A stretch of DNA of 64,000 bases from an uncultured bacterium (GTDB taxonomy: Bacteria; Atribacterota; Atribacteria; Atribacterales; Caldatribacteriaceae): positions 1 through 64,000 of the forward strand of contig CAKZPS010000021.1 of NCBI GenBank assembly GCA_937139415.1, in the 5' to 3' direction. Every line of letters begins with the position of its first letter. Positions within the stretch are counted from its first letter, which is position 1. The notes under the pieces were generated by a model. It ran no database searches, was not told the origin of the DNA, and saw nothing but the letters and a program-made list of their open reading frames with translations. The position numbers and the translations under genes were made by a program. Below are positions 1 to 8,485 of the stretch, one piece after another.

Positions 1-867
1 TTGGCCTTCCATTTTACCGATCAGGAGGTCTTTTTTTTCTTCTTCTATTCGGATGTCTACCCAAAATACGATACACTATCAAATATAGAAACATTGTTAG
101 AGCATTTGGCTCAGGTGCAAACATAAAAATCTGTCTAGTACGATCGCCGAAATAAAAATTCCCGTCCCACCGCTGGCAATGCAGGAGAAAATCGTGGCGG
201 ACTACCAGGTGATTGATAAGGAAGCGGAGCAGGTGGAAAGGGAGATTGAACAATATCGGCAAATCATGCAGCAAAAGACACAGGGTTGCTTCTCTCATGG
301 GCGCGAAAAATGTACTGGTTTCTTGCACACATCAATCGAAAAAGTATTGACCCTACACAATATCCAGACAGAGATTTTATTTACATTGATATAAGCAAGG
401 TCGAAAAAGAGACAGGCATCATAGACTTTTCGCAGGCTATCAAGGGCAAAAATGCGCCTTTGCGGGCACGACGAATAGCCCCGAAAGGTAGGGTCATTAT
501 CTCTACGGTTCGTCCGAATCTAAAAGGTTTTGCCTTTGCTGAACGGGATACCACAGATTTGTGTTCTCAACGGGTTTCGCCGTGCTGGAAAGTAAAGATG
601 AGAATGTTCTTAGCAATAAAGCTCTGTATTATGCCTTTATGTTTCTCGATGACTTTACGCAGCAAATGACCGATGCGATGGCCAAGGCTGGTTATCAGAG
701 TATCGACCAATCTGATAGAAGGTCTAAAGTTGCGAATACCCGATAAAAGCGCACAACAAGCTCTCATTCAAAAATTGAGTGAATTAGAAGCCCGTCTGCG
801 CTTCGCCCGCGAGGTCATTGCATTCGCTCCGGCGCGACGGCAGGAGGTGTTGGTTTCAAATATATAA
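1..867 (+). pseudogene. Decayed type I restriction-modification specificity subunit (hsdS remnant), cut by the left edge
   Basis: Several plus-strand frames together spell an HsdS protein. Around 100-125 one frame reads RAFGSGANI. Around 135-280 another reads EIKIPVPPLAMQEKIVADYQ followed by a coiled-coil-like EQVEREIEQYRQIM, the classic central conserved region. From about 300 to 555 a further frame gives target-recognition-like sequence (FIYIDISKVEKETGIIDF, RGRVIISTVRPNLKGF-like). From 555 and again from 715 the frame changes before QEVLVSNI and the TAA at 865-867. At least four frame changes are needed (near 130, 280, 555 and 705), so no functional protein is possible. The family role is DNA target recognition. 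The left end lies outside the window. Confidence 0.75.
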
Positions 868-929
868 TCACGCCCACATCAAACTTTCTCTACAGCACGC
901 CGTCAAGGAAAAAAGTGAAATTGCTCTAT

Positions 930-1334
930 AAAAAATGATGTTTTAATTTGGCATACTCAAGGCTCAGGAAAAACCTATACGATGATTACCGTAGCGAGGC
1001 AACTTCTTGAAAATCCAATCTTAGAGAATACCACTGTGACTATGCGGTTGACAGAAACGAGCTCGAAAGTTTGAAATTGATGAAAATCGAACCGCCAGTT
1101 CAAAAAGGCACCTGCAGGAACTGCCTCAAAAAGACACCTGTGGCTTAATCGTTAGTATCATTTATTTATAAGTTTGAAGGTAGCTATATTTGTTTTGGTT
1201 GACGAGGCACATAGAACCACAGCGGGCGATTCAGGAAACCATCTTATAAGATCTTTGCCTAATGCTCCTACATTGGTTTTACCGGCACACCTATGGATAA
1301 AACTTCACACGACAAAGACACATTTTAGTAGAGA
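930..1334 (+). pseudogene. Decayed, truncated type I restriction endonuclease motor subunit (hsdR remnant)
   Basis: Helicase motifs of HsdR survive in order but in different frames. Motif I (Walker A) WHTQGSGKTYTMI lies at about 949-990. VDRNELES follows at about 1047-1070. Motif II VDEAHRTTAGDSGNHL lies at about 1198-1245. Motif III GFTGTPMDK lies at about 1278-1300. At least three frame changes and a TGA/TAA break it up, and the reading fades out by about 1334. A real HsdR is about 1,000 residues, so more than 85 percent is missing. It sits directly after the hsdS remnant, so the whole locus has decayed. No transposase or repeat is visible that would explain the truncation. Confidence 0.75.
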
Positions 1335-1373
1335 AAGATTCCCTAATTCCAACGAAAAAGGAATCCTACCGGA

Positions 1374-2336
1374 TCATTTGCGCTTCATACCCCCCAAATT
1401 ACTCACTATAACTGCAATAGCAATTACCAAACCAATAACAATCTCTTGATAATAGGCGCTAATATTTAAAAGGTTAAGCATATTGGAAATAAGGCCCATG
1501 AGCACAACACCTAAAAATGTTCCCAAGGCGCTCCCCTTCCCACCCGTAAGGGGTACTCCCCCAATAACAACTGCAGCAATAGCCCGTAACTCTAATCCCG
1601 ATCCCGTAGAGGGCAACGCAGAACCAAGACGTGAGAGAAGCACCATGGAAGCTAAACCGACCAAGGCTCCGTTCAGGGCGTACACTAAAATTTTGATCTT
1701 TAACGTATTCACACCGGAGAGAAAAGCCGCTTCTTCGTTCCCCCCCACAGCATAAATTCGTCGCCCCGTTCGCGTATATCGGAGAATAAGAAAAAGCAAA
1801 ATATAGGTCGCAACGAATGGGAAGATGGGATTGTGAATTCCTAAGGTTGTTCCTCTTCCCAAAAGATAAAACTTCCCACTTAGCGACTGAGTGACACCTC
1901 CAGTAACAACCAGTGCAAGTCCATAGAAGATGCTCCGCGTAGCCAAGGTCATAATAAAAGAGGGAGTTTTTGTCACCGCAACCACAAATCCGTTCAGGGT
2001 ACAACCGAAAACCGCCATTAAGAAACCCAAAAATATTGCTAAGAAAATACTATATCCTTTCACCACCAACGAAGCAGCAAAAGTGGTGACAAAACCGACT
2101 AATGATCCTATGGAAATATCAAAGTTTCCCGAGATCATTACCAAGGTTGCCCCAGCAGCGGCGATACCTAATACTGCATTTTGATTGAGAATATTGAGCC
2201 AGTTCCGTAATGAGAAAAAGGCAGGGTTTAGAAAAGTAGTAATACTGCTCATGACGGCAATTAAAATGAGCAAAAAGAAAGACTGGGTAAGAGACCTGGT
2301 AGACTTTCGATAACGCAAAGCGCTAATCCTCATCAT
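1374..2336 (-). CDS. CUT2-family sugar ABC transporter permease (RbsC-like)
   Basis: A 320-residue hydrophobic protein with about eight to ten membrane segments and the conserved CUT2 permease pattern GNFDISIGSLVGF near residue 70 and YAVGGNEEAAFLSGVN near residue 190. The late motif AAVVIGGVPLTGGKGS also fits the RbsC/XylH family (BPD_transp_2). It would form the channel for a monosaccharide or polyol with the ATPase at 2323-3840 and the binding protein at 3882-4868. The start overlaps the end of the ATPase gene by 14 bases, which suggests translational coupling. This is the last gene of a long minus-strand gene train. Substrate cannot be read from sequence. Confidence 0.92.
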   Translation of the reverse strand: MMRISALRYRKSTRSLTQSFFLLILIAVMSSITTFLNPAFFSLRNWLNILNQNAVLGIAAAGATLVMISGNFDISIGSLVGFVTTFAASLVVKGYSIFLAIFLGFLMAVFGCTLNGFVVAVTKTPSFIMTLATRSIFYGLALVVTGGVTQSLSGKFYLLGRGTTLGIHNPIFPFVATYILLFLILRYTRTGRRIYAVGGNEEAAFLSGVNTLKIKILVYALNGALVGLASMVLLSRLGSALPSTGSGLELRAIAAVVIGGVPLTGGKGSALGTFLGVVLMGLISNMLNLLNISAYYQEIVIGLVIAIAVIVSNLGGMKRK

Positions 2337-3840
2337 TCATTTTCCTCCCCAAGGCACAAGAAAGGATATTCTCTTCGCTCGCTTCTTCCTTATTTAAAAT
2401 AGCAACCATCTCCCCATCACACATCACGCCCACGCGGTCACTCAAAGCAATTAACTCTGGCATGTCAGAAGAGACCATAATTACAAACTTGCCATCCTCT
2501 GCTAACTTCACCATCAATCGGTAAATTTCTTCCTTCGCCCCTACATCGATCCCCCGCGTAGGTTCGTCAAAAAGGTATATTTTTCCTCGGGTTAAAAGCC
2601 ACTTCGCCAAAACTACCTTCTGTTGATTCCCGCCGCTGAGGTACATCACTTCCTGATCGATGTGAGGAGTTACAATTTGCAGCTGCCCCACTATCTTTTC
2701 TACCTTCTCCCCCTCAATTTCGAGGTTCAACCATTCCCTACGGGTGAGATTAATGGTAGCAAGAACCGTGTTTTCCCTCACCGAACGACTCAAAATTAAG
2801 CCCGTTTTCTGGCGATCCTCGGTAATTAAGCAAATCCCTCGAGCAATAGCCTCCAAAGGAGAGCGAGGGATAATATTACGTCCGTTCAAGAGCAACTCTC
2901 CTCCTTCACGTGGATCGAGCCCAAAAAGCAGCCTCAATAATTCAGTTCTTCCCGAGCCCACCATACCTCCAATACCAAATATTTCTCCCGAGAACACTTG
3001 GAAACTGACATTCTTTACCATAACTCCCCGAAGATTGTGGACTTCCAAGACCTCTCTCCCGTCATCTCTTTCCTGAGATGGCAGCCGTCCCCGAACATAA
3101 AATAACTCCGCCGGACGACCTACCATTTCCCGAATCAACGTATCTTGGTTCACTTTCTCCACCTCATGGGTTGCCACTTTTTTTCCGTCCTTGAGCACAG
3201 TTATCCGATCACCGATCTCAAAGACCTCCTCTAAGTGGTGAGAAATGTATATGATCGCTACTTCCCGTTCCTCAGCCTGTCGCAAAACCTTAAAGAGCGT
3301 TGCCTTTTCCACCGCCGAGAGGGCAGCAGTTGGTTCATCAAGGATGAGAACCCTCGCTTCTTGTGACAGTGCTTTGAGAATCCCTACAATTTGCTTCTCA
3401 GCATTAGAAAGATTCTCCACGAGCTCTCCTGGAGAAAGAGCAACCCCAAATCGAGAAATAATTTCTCCTGCTCGTTCCATGGTTTTACTTCGGGAGAACA
3501 ATCCCCATCGAGCAATCTCTTCATGACCCAAAAAAATGTTCTCTGCCACGGAAAGCGAATTTACCAAAACGCTCTCTTGGTATACCGTCTGAATCCCTAA
3601 GGTAATTGCTAACGAAGGATGAATAGTTCGATAAGTCTTTCCAAAGACCTTAATGGTTCCCTCATCGGGAACAAGCGCACCGGAGAGAATCTTGATAAAA
3701 GTTGTTTTCCCAGCACCATTTTCTCCCACTATACAATGGACTTCACCCGCATAGAGAGAAAAAGTGATATTCTTTAAAGCCTGGACTCCAGGGAAGTTTT
3801 TCGATACATTGTCAACTTCTAATACAAGTTCTTGAACCAT
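2323..3840 (-). CDS. CUT2-family sugar ABC transporter ATP-binding protein (RbsA/MglA-like, two NBDs)
   Basis: A 505-residue tandem ATPase. The first nucleotide-binding domain has Walker A GENGAGKTTF near residue 40 and Walker B VLILDEPTAALS near residue 165. The second has the degenerate Walker A GMVGSGRTELL typical of this family, signature LSGGNQQKVVLAKWL and Walker B YLFDEPTRGIDVG. It energises import through the permease encoded next. All catalytic motifs look intact, unlike those of its paralogue at 22982-24508. It follows the binding-protein gene with a hairpin in the 41-base gap and overlaps the permease gene. Confidence 0.94.
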   Translation of the reverse strand: MVQELVLEVDNVSKNFPGVQALKNITFSLYAGEVHCIVGENGAGKTTFIKILSGALVPDEGTIKVFGKTYRTIHPSLAITLGIQTVYQESVLVNSLSVAENIFLGHEEIARWGLFSRSKTMERAGEIISRFGVALSPGELVENLSNAEKQIVGILKALSQEARVLILDEPTAALSAVEKATLFKVLRQAEEREVAIIYISHHLEEVFEIGDRITVLKDGKKVATHEVEKVNQDTLIREMVGRPAELFYVRGRLPSQERDDGREVLEVHNLRGVMVKNVSFQVFSGEIFGIGGMVGSGRTELLRLLFGLDPREGGELLLNGRNIIPRSPLEAIARGICLITEDRQKTGLILSRSVRENTVLATINLTRREWLNLEIEGEKVEKIVGQLQIVTPHIDQEVMYLSGGNQQKVVLAKWLLTRGKIYLFDEPTRGIDVGAKEEIYRLMVKLAEDGKFVIMVSSDMPELIALSDRVGVMCDGEMVAILNKEEASEENILSCALGRKMNDED

Positions 3841-3852
3841 TTTAAGCTCCTT

Positions 3853-3878
3853 CGGGGGGAAATTTTCCTCCCCCCCCG
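3853..3878 (-). other. Intercistronic hairpin between binding-protein and ATPase genes
   Basis: CGGGGGG (3853-3859) pairs with CCCCCCG (3872-3878) around a 12-base loop, giving seven G-C pairs. It starts three bases after the stop of the binding-protein gene and ends about 13 bases before the ATPase start, so the arms lie close to the ribosome binding site. The minus-strand RNA has no run of U after it. A role in stabilising the upstream message or throttling the downstream genes is inference. Confidence 0.6.
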
Positions 3879-3881
3879 TTT

Positions 3882-4868
3882 TTACTTTTTAAACTCTTCA
3901 AAGGTTTGATACACCAGTTCTATCGCTTTCTCGTCGGCCTTCCAAGCTACCGCTTGATCCACGTTTTCTTTCGTGATCCAGATCATAGGAATGAGAATTT
4001 TTTCGGGTACCTTCTCGCCCATGACGTGGCGATAGAGAGCTTCGAAACAAACCACTCCTTCCACACCAGGCGAGGTTGAAACCGTGGCTTGAAGCTCGCC
4101 ATTCTTAATCGCTTCTAAACCTTCTGGAGATCCGTTGTTACTGATCACCTTAATAGGATTGTTCAACTTGCCAGCATCTTTCAAAACCTGTAAAACACCC
4201 ATGGCCATATCTTCATTAGAAACGTGAACTACGGTGAATTCTTGACCAGACTGAAGCATGTTCTGCATGACGTTCATCGCCTTCTCGCGATTATAGTCAG
4301 CGGGATGAATGCCGATAAGCTCGTTTTTACCCAGTTCTTTCATCTTGCCGGTCAAACCACTTAAAAGCATGTCAATAGGTCCCTGGCCAATGAGACCAGT
4401 AATTTCTAATACTTTTTCCCCTGGATAGTGTTCGGCAATATACTCAGCAATCATTTCCCCCAGTCGAACCCAATCGAACTCAATATCACAAACCACTTTC
4501 CCTGGTCCCTCCGCAATGTGACTCATTTCTACTGTCAGGGGGATACCCGCAGCGTTACATTTTTGTGCGGCAATCTGTGCACCATCGGGATTGAAAGAAA
4601 ACAAGTTGATCCCATCTACCTTCTTGGTTATGAGGTCTTCAATGTTTGCCAACTCTTTTTGTTGATCGTAGTCAGAGTTGAGTACTATTACATTGACTCC
4701 CCGTTTTTGAGCTGCAAGGAGAAATCCATCTCGCGCATAGGCATACCATGGGTCACTTCCCGGCATAATGTACCCAAAAACCAATTGTTTCCCTTGCACA
4801 ACTGAACTCAATACTCCTAACGTGCTCACCACTATGATCGCCAAAACAAACCACTTCCAAAATCTCAT
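3882..4868 (-). CDS. Sugar ABC transporter substrate-binding protein (CUT2, periplasmic binding protein type 1)
   Basis: About 328 residues. A signal peptide (MRFWKWFVLAIIVVSTLGVLSS) precedes a Peripla_BP_4-type domain with LVFGYIMPGSDPWYAYARDG at the start of the mature part. Later come VISNNGSPEGLEAIKNGELQA and the C-terminal ENVDQAVAW. The chosen ATG at 4868 has AAGGAGG eight bases upstream; an in-frame ATG six bases earlier sits too close to that site, and a longer reading from 4922 would spoil the signal peptide. It is the first gene of the CUT2 set, consistent with high expression. The ligand is probably a sugar or polyol handled by the Gfo/Idh and isomerase-like genes just upstream. 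Confidence 0.92.
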   Translation of the reverse strand: MRFWKWFVLAIIVVSTLGVLSSVVQGKQLVFGYIMPGSDPWYAYARDGFLLAAQKRGVNVIVLNSDYDQQKELANIEDLITKKVDGINLFSFNPDGAQIAAQKCNAAGIPLTVEMSHIAEGPGKVVCDIEFDWVRLGEMIAEYIAEHYPGEKVLEITGLIGQGPIDMLLSGLTGKMKELGKNELIGIHPADYNREKAMNVMQNMLQSGQEFTVVHVSNEDMAMGVLQVLKDAGKLNNPIKVISNNGSPEGLEAIKNGELQATVSTSPGVEGVVCFEALYRHVMGEKVPEKILIPMIWITKENVDQAVAWKADEKAIELVYQTFEEFKK

Positions 4869-4958
4869 AACCATAGCCTCCTTTCTTCTCGCTGCCCACA
4901 AATTCAAAACGCATCGAATCATTTGTCTTTTCCTACCACCCCCGATCGTTTTTAATCA

Positions 4959-6002
4959 TCAAAAATCGTTTCGCACCTTTACCGGCTTTCCCGTTTCAAT
5001 CGACTGATAAGCAGCGTAACAAACGGCAATTGACTTTGCTCCTTCCACACAATCAGGAATAGGAGTTTTATTCTCCAAGAGACACTCTTCGAAGTGTCGG
5101 AGATAGCGCAATACCGTCATTCCGTGTCCAAAGGCTCCCTCCATTTCAGGAGGAAACATCGTCTCCCAGGGAGATTTGATCTCGAATTTATCAAAAACGA
5201 CTTTCACCCGTCCTCCTTCTTTATCGGTGAAATCAGCAATAACACTCCCTTTGGTTCCAAAAAGCGAAAGACCCATCATGGGTATAGGAGGATGCACGAT
5301 ACCATAGGCTCCAAGAATTCGAGCAATCACTCCATTCTTAAATCGTAGCGTGAGAAGAAAATTCTCTAAAAGGGGATATGCAGGCGTTAAGCCGCTCCGA
5401 TTCCCCAAGGCAAATACTTCATCTACATCTCCCAAAAACCAGCGCAAAACGTCTACCGGATGACACACTCCTCCATACATGAAGTCTTGCGGCGCAGTGA
5501 GTCTCCAAGGAGTAAAGGCAAATACTGGGCGCATATCGTGGACATAATGTGTCTCAGCAAGAATAACATCACCTAATTGACCTTCTTCAACGAGAACCTT
5601 AACACTGGCAAACTGGGGTTCATATCGCATAGTTTGACCTACTAAAAATTTTAGGTTTTTGGTTTTTACCAATTGACAAATTTTCTCTGCCTCCTCCATA
5701 CGAGTGACCATAGGTTTCGTGCAGATTACGTGTTTCCCTGCCTCAAGAGCCCGGATGGCTTGCTCACCGTGAAGGTGGTCAGGGCTGAAAATAGCTATGA
5801 CCTCTATCTCTTCTTCTTCAAGGAGCTCGCTGTAATCTGTGGTCACAAAGCGAATATGAAACTCTTGTGCCAGACCTTCCAATTTTCTCTCATCGATATC
5901 ACATATCCCTCGTACCTCAAGAACCGAGTCATCGACGCGATTAATGGGGAGCACATTAGCTCCCATACCTAATCCAACAACTCCAATGCCAATTTTTTTC
6001 AT
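4959..6002 (-). CDS. Gfo/Idh/MocA-family oxidoreductase
   Basis: A 347-residue NAD(P)-dependent dehydrogenase. The N-terminal Rossmann fold reads IGVVGLGMGANVLPIN, followed by the family motif HVICTKPM near residue 95, a variant of the usual EKP in which Thr replaces Glu before the conserved Lys. The C-terminal half includes GGVCHPVDVLRWFLGDVDEV, where the His is a usual catalytic position. Such enzymes oxidise sugar or inositol hydroxyls. It starts 15 bases after the isomerase-like gene (6018-7427) ends and is followed by the CUT2 binding protein, so it belongs to the same catabolic set. Substrate unknown. Confidence 0.9.
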   Translation of the reverse strand: MKKIGIGVVGLGMGANVLPINRVDDSVLEVRGICDIDERKLEGLAQEFHIRFVTTDYSELLEEEEIEVIAIFSPDHLHGEQAIRALEAGKHVICTKPMVTRMEEAEKICQLVKTKNLKFLVGQTMRYEPQFASVKVLVEEGQLGDVILAETHYVHDMRPVFAFTPWRLTAPQDFMYGGVCHPVDVLRWFLGDVDEVFALGNRSGLTPAYPLLENFLLTLRFKNGVIARILGAYGIVHPPIPMMGLSLFGTKGSVIADFTDKEGGRVKVVFDKFEIKSPWETMFPPEMEGAFGHGMTVLRYLRHFEECLLENKTPIPDCVEGAKSIAVCYAAYQSIETGKPVKVRNDF

Positions 6003-6017
6003 TCCCTACTCCACCCC

Positions 6018-7427
6018 CTAAGGCACGATAACTTCAACATCGAGAAGCTTTCCCACCTCTAAAAGCTCATCGAGAAGATCCCCATAAACCAGAGCCTGAT
6101 GATGTTCAACGCCATGGGCAAAAATGGTTTCTATTACTCTTCGAATTCCGGCGTCGAAAAGAATTTCGGCATAAGCACCCTTGAAGTAATCTCGTGCCGG
6201 TACAATCTCCCCCGTAGCAACGAAGAGCTTGAGAGTTTCTTCAAGCTGAGCGAAACGGGCAATCGTAACCCTTCCAGGGGTAAAAGGAAATTCAATTACG
6301 GTCGTACCAGGAGCTAAGGTATGTTTTTCTAAGGTTATCTCTCCCTGCGCATCTGCATACATACTGGGAGCCTGGCCACAATGCCACATGACACCTATAT
6401 TCCGTTCCTCGTTTACCTTTACGATTTCTAAGAGTACTCCTGGTTTTCCGCTCAAAAGGAATTCAAGATACATACTCAACAACAAACCCACATCACCCTC
6501 GCAACCGACGATCATACCTTCATCGGCCAGCTTAGATATGGAAAAGCAGGGGTTGAGATCAAACCAGTTTTTGAGCTCTGGTTGACACTTAATCGAAATA
6601 CAGTCGAGGTTGTATTTTTCCAAGAAACGCTTCAAGGCAAGATAAGCTTTTGCACTATTGGCTAAATCTTGCTCGGAGACAAAACACCTTACCTTTTCGC
6701 TTCCTTGAACATACAGGGAAGAAGTTACCCGATCCACTTCTTCTCTTGGCAAAGCGTTGATTTCCTCAAGAAAGTCACGAATTTCAAAGTGAACCAACTC
6801 CACACCGAGAATTCTCCTTATGGTCATTTCATCATAGGTCGCCGCAAAATACCCCGTGAATGGAACACCTATAAGACCTATTGTCGAGCGACGAAGAGCC
6901 TTCAAACTTTGAAGCGCACGAATTTTTTGGTTAAAGAAAGTATATACTTTTGTTTCGCTCGGTAAGCCAAAGAGGAATTCCGGAGTTTTTCCAATCTTTC
7001 GCAATGCCGAATTATTACTCATTGCTCCGGCAAGCGAATTAATTTGCAATCCACCCTTCCGCGATACACCTTCAGGGTACGCCCAAAGCACGAGCGGACC
7101 ACGATAGTCATTCACCACAGAGAGAATGTAACGATCGAGATTAAAAGTCCCACTTTGGATGATAAGGAGATCCGGTTGACACCGATCCAAGAGATTGGCA
7201 ACGGCACCAAGACGCTCTTGTACGGTAACTTCCATCTCCTCAAAGGTTCTTCTCCCCATGGCCATTTCCTCAAAAACCAAGCTGGGCAAGGGGAGAATGT
7301 CTATTCCCTCAAAACCCCGAAGCATTGCCAGAGACTCCTCTTCTATTCTTTTCGATTCCTCTAACTCAAAATAAGGATTGATGGCAAAGGTAAGAAAAGC
7401 AACTGTTACAGCAGGATTCTGTTTCAT
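6018..7427 (-). CDS. L-fucose/L-arabinose isomerase-family protein, probable ketol-isomerase
   Basis: A 469-residue protein of the FucI/AraA superfamily. Superfamily marks are VGCEGDVGLLLSMYLEF near residue 310 (metal-binding Glu), VLLEIVKVNEERN about 25 residues later, MWHCGQAPSMY (metal-binding His) and a C-terminal VEHHQALVYGD, comparable to the closing His motif of AraA. All expected metal ligands appear present. It would interconvert an aldose and a ketose before phosphorylation by the FGGY kinase at 8486-9988. It is not close enough to FucI or AraA for me to name the sugar. Two relatives occur at 26493 and 29355. Operon neighbours are an amidohydrolase (9 bases) and Gfo/Idh (15 bases). 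Confidence 0.82.
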   Translation of the reverse strand: MKQNPAVTVAFLTFAINPYFELEESKRIEEESLAMLRGFEGIDILPLPSLVFEEMAMGRRTFEEMEVTVQERLGAVANLLDRCQPDLLIIQSGTFNLDRYILSVVNDYRGPLVLWAYPEGVSRKGGLQINSLAGAMSNNSALRKIGKTPEFLFGLPSETKVYTFFNQKIRALQSLKALRRSTIGLIGVPFTGYFAATYDEMTIRRILGVELVHFEIRDFLEEINALPREEVDRVTSSLYVQGSEKVRCFVSEQDLANSAKAYLALKRFLEKYNLDCISIKCQPELKNWFDLNPCFSISKLADEGMIVGCEGDVGLLLSMYLEFLLSGKPGVLLEIVKVNEERNIGVMWHCGQAPSMYADAQGEITLEKHTLAPGTTVIEFPFTPGRVTIARFAQLEETLKLFVATGEIVPARDYFKGAYAEILFDAGIRRVIETIFAHGVEHHQALVYGDLLDELLEVGKLLDVEVIVP

Positions 7428-7436
7428 TTCTCATCA

Positions 7437-8480
7437 TCATCCTCCTTCTTTCAGCTTGACTTTCACCTTGTCCCGTCTTATCTCTTGGACCAAGCGATAA
7501 GCATTTCCGTAGAATATTTTCTCCACCTCCTTCAAGGACCATCCCGCTCTTTGAGAGGCTTTCTTCACAGCTCGCAGACTCTCATAGAGCATAGGAGCAA
7601 AACTATATCCAAGGTGGGGATTCGAGAAACTCCAAGGGTAAGATTCTTGAGTGACAAAAAGGTTTTGCTCATTCACGCATACGGTCTTACCACGCACTGC
7701 AGATATTGGTAAATCTGAACCAAAAATAATTCTCTCCGGAGCAATTCGTGAAAACACAAATTCTAACACTTCCCAATTCTGCACCACAGTAATATCCCAA
7801 AAGAGATTAGGAAGGGTGGAGAGTTTTTCTAAACTTTTCTCAATAGACCACAAGCAATATGACCTCCCCAAATGGGCGAGAACGACTTTGATATTGGGAT
7901 AATGAGAAGCAAGCCAGTGAATTTGTTCCACATTCAACGGATCGGCGAGACGCAACTTTCGTGGAATGTGTAAAACAACGCATAATCCCTGGCGGTGAGC
8001 GAAATCGAGTTGTTCCTCGCTGAGCATATCCATAATGGACACGTCGTTCTGCTCCTTGTGGACAACAAAAGTCCAGTACGGCTTATAGCCTATAAACCCG
8101 GGGTGATCAAAGAAGGGTTTCAAGTCCTCTAAGGGAGTAGCGGGGCCAACCAAGGTAAGAGCGAAGAAACGCTGGTCATCGACCATCGTTTCCACATAGC
8201 GATTGTTTTTTTGGAGATCGACACCGGGATAAGGCATACCGAATAAGAGAAAAGAGAGCTCACGACCAGGTAGTGCTTCTCTATAGAACGCTAAGAGTTT
8301 TTCACAACGAAACTCATCGACAACGACGGGGAGCGAAGGAAGATCACTGCGAAAAGAAGACGGCATAACGTCTTTCGTCCAAAGATGAACGTGAAAGTCA
8401 AAAATACGCTTGGGCAAAAAATCATCGAATTCACGTTGAAAAATTTTACGGTCTTCAGGAGTAACGATAAGATCAAACAC
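7437..8480 (-). CDS. Amidohydrolase-family TIM-barrel metal-dependent hydrolase
   Basis: A 347-residue protein of the amidohydrolase-2 group. Motifs in order are FDFHVHLW near residue 28 (HxH metal site), LHIPRKLR near residue 183, VVLAHLGRSYC near residue 217, IIFGSDLP near residue 275 and FYGNAYRLV near the end. Members hydrolyse sugar lactones or decarboxylate aromatic or sugar acids. In this sugar operon a lactonase acting after the Gfo/Idh dehydrogenase is the most natural reading, which is inference. The gene lies five bases from the kinase gene and nine from the isomerase-like gene. Confidence 0.85.
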   Translation of the reverse strand: MFDLIVTPEDRKIFQREFDDFLPKRIFDFHVHLWTKDVMPSSFRSDLPSLPVVVDEFRCEKLLAFYREALPGRELSFLLFGMPYPGVDLQKNNRYVETMVDDQRFFALTLVGPATPLEDLKPFFDHPGFIGYKPYWTFVVHKEQNDVSIMDMLSEEQLDFAHRQGLCVVLHIPRKLRLADPLNVEQIHWLASHYPNIKVVLAHLGRSYCLWSIEKSLEKLSTLPNLFWDITVVQNWEVLEFVFSRIAPERIIFGSDLPISAVRGKTVCVNEQNLFVTQESYPWSFSNPHLGYSFAPMLYESLRAVKKASQRAGWSLKEVEKIFYGNAYRLVQEIRRDKVKVKLKEGG

Positions 8481-8485
8481 TTAAT

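Noticed and set aside
1-1373. Insertion sequence or integrase as cause of the decayed restriction locus
   Set aside because: No transposase-like frame, terminal inverted repeats or target duplication could be found.
1474-2004. A 176-residue minus-strand open frame
   Set aside because: It overlaps the CUT2 permease in another frame of the same strand, and has no membrane or domain pattern of its own.
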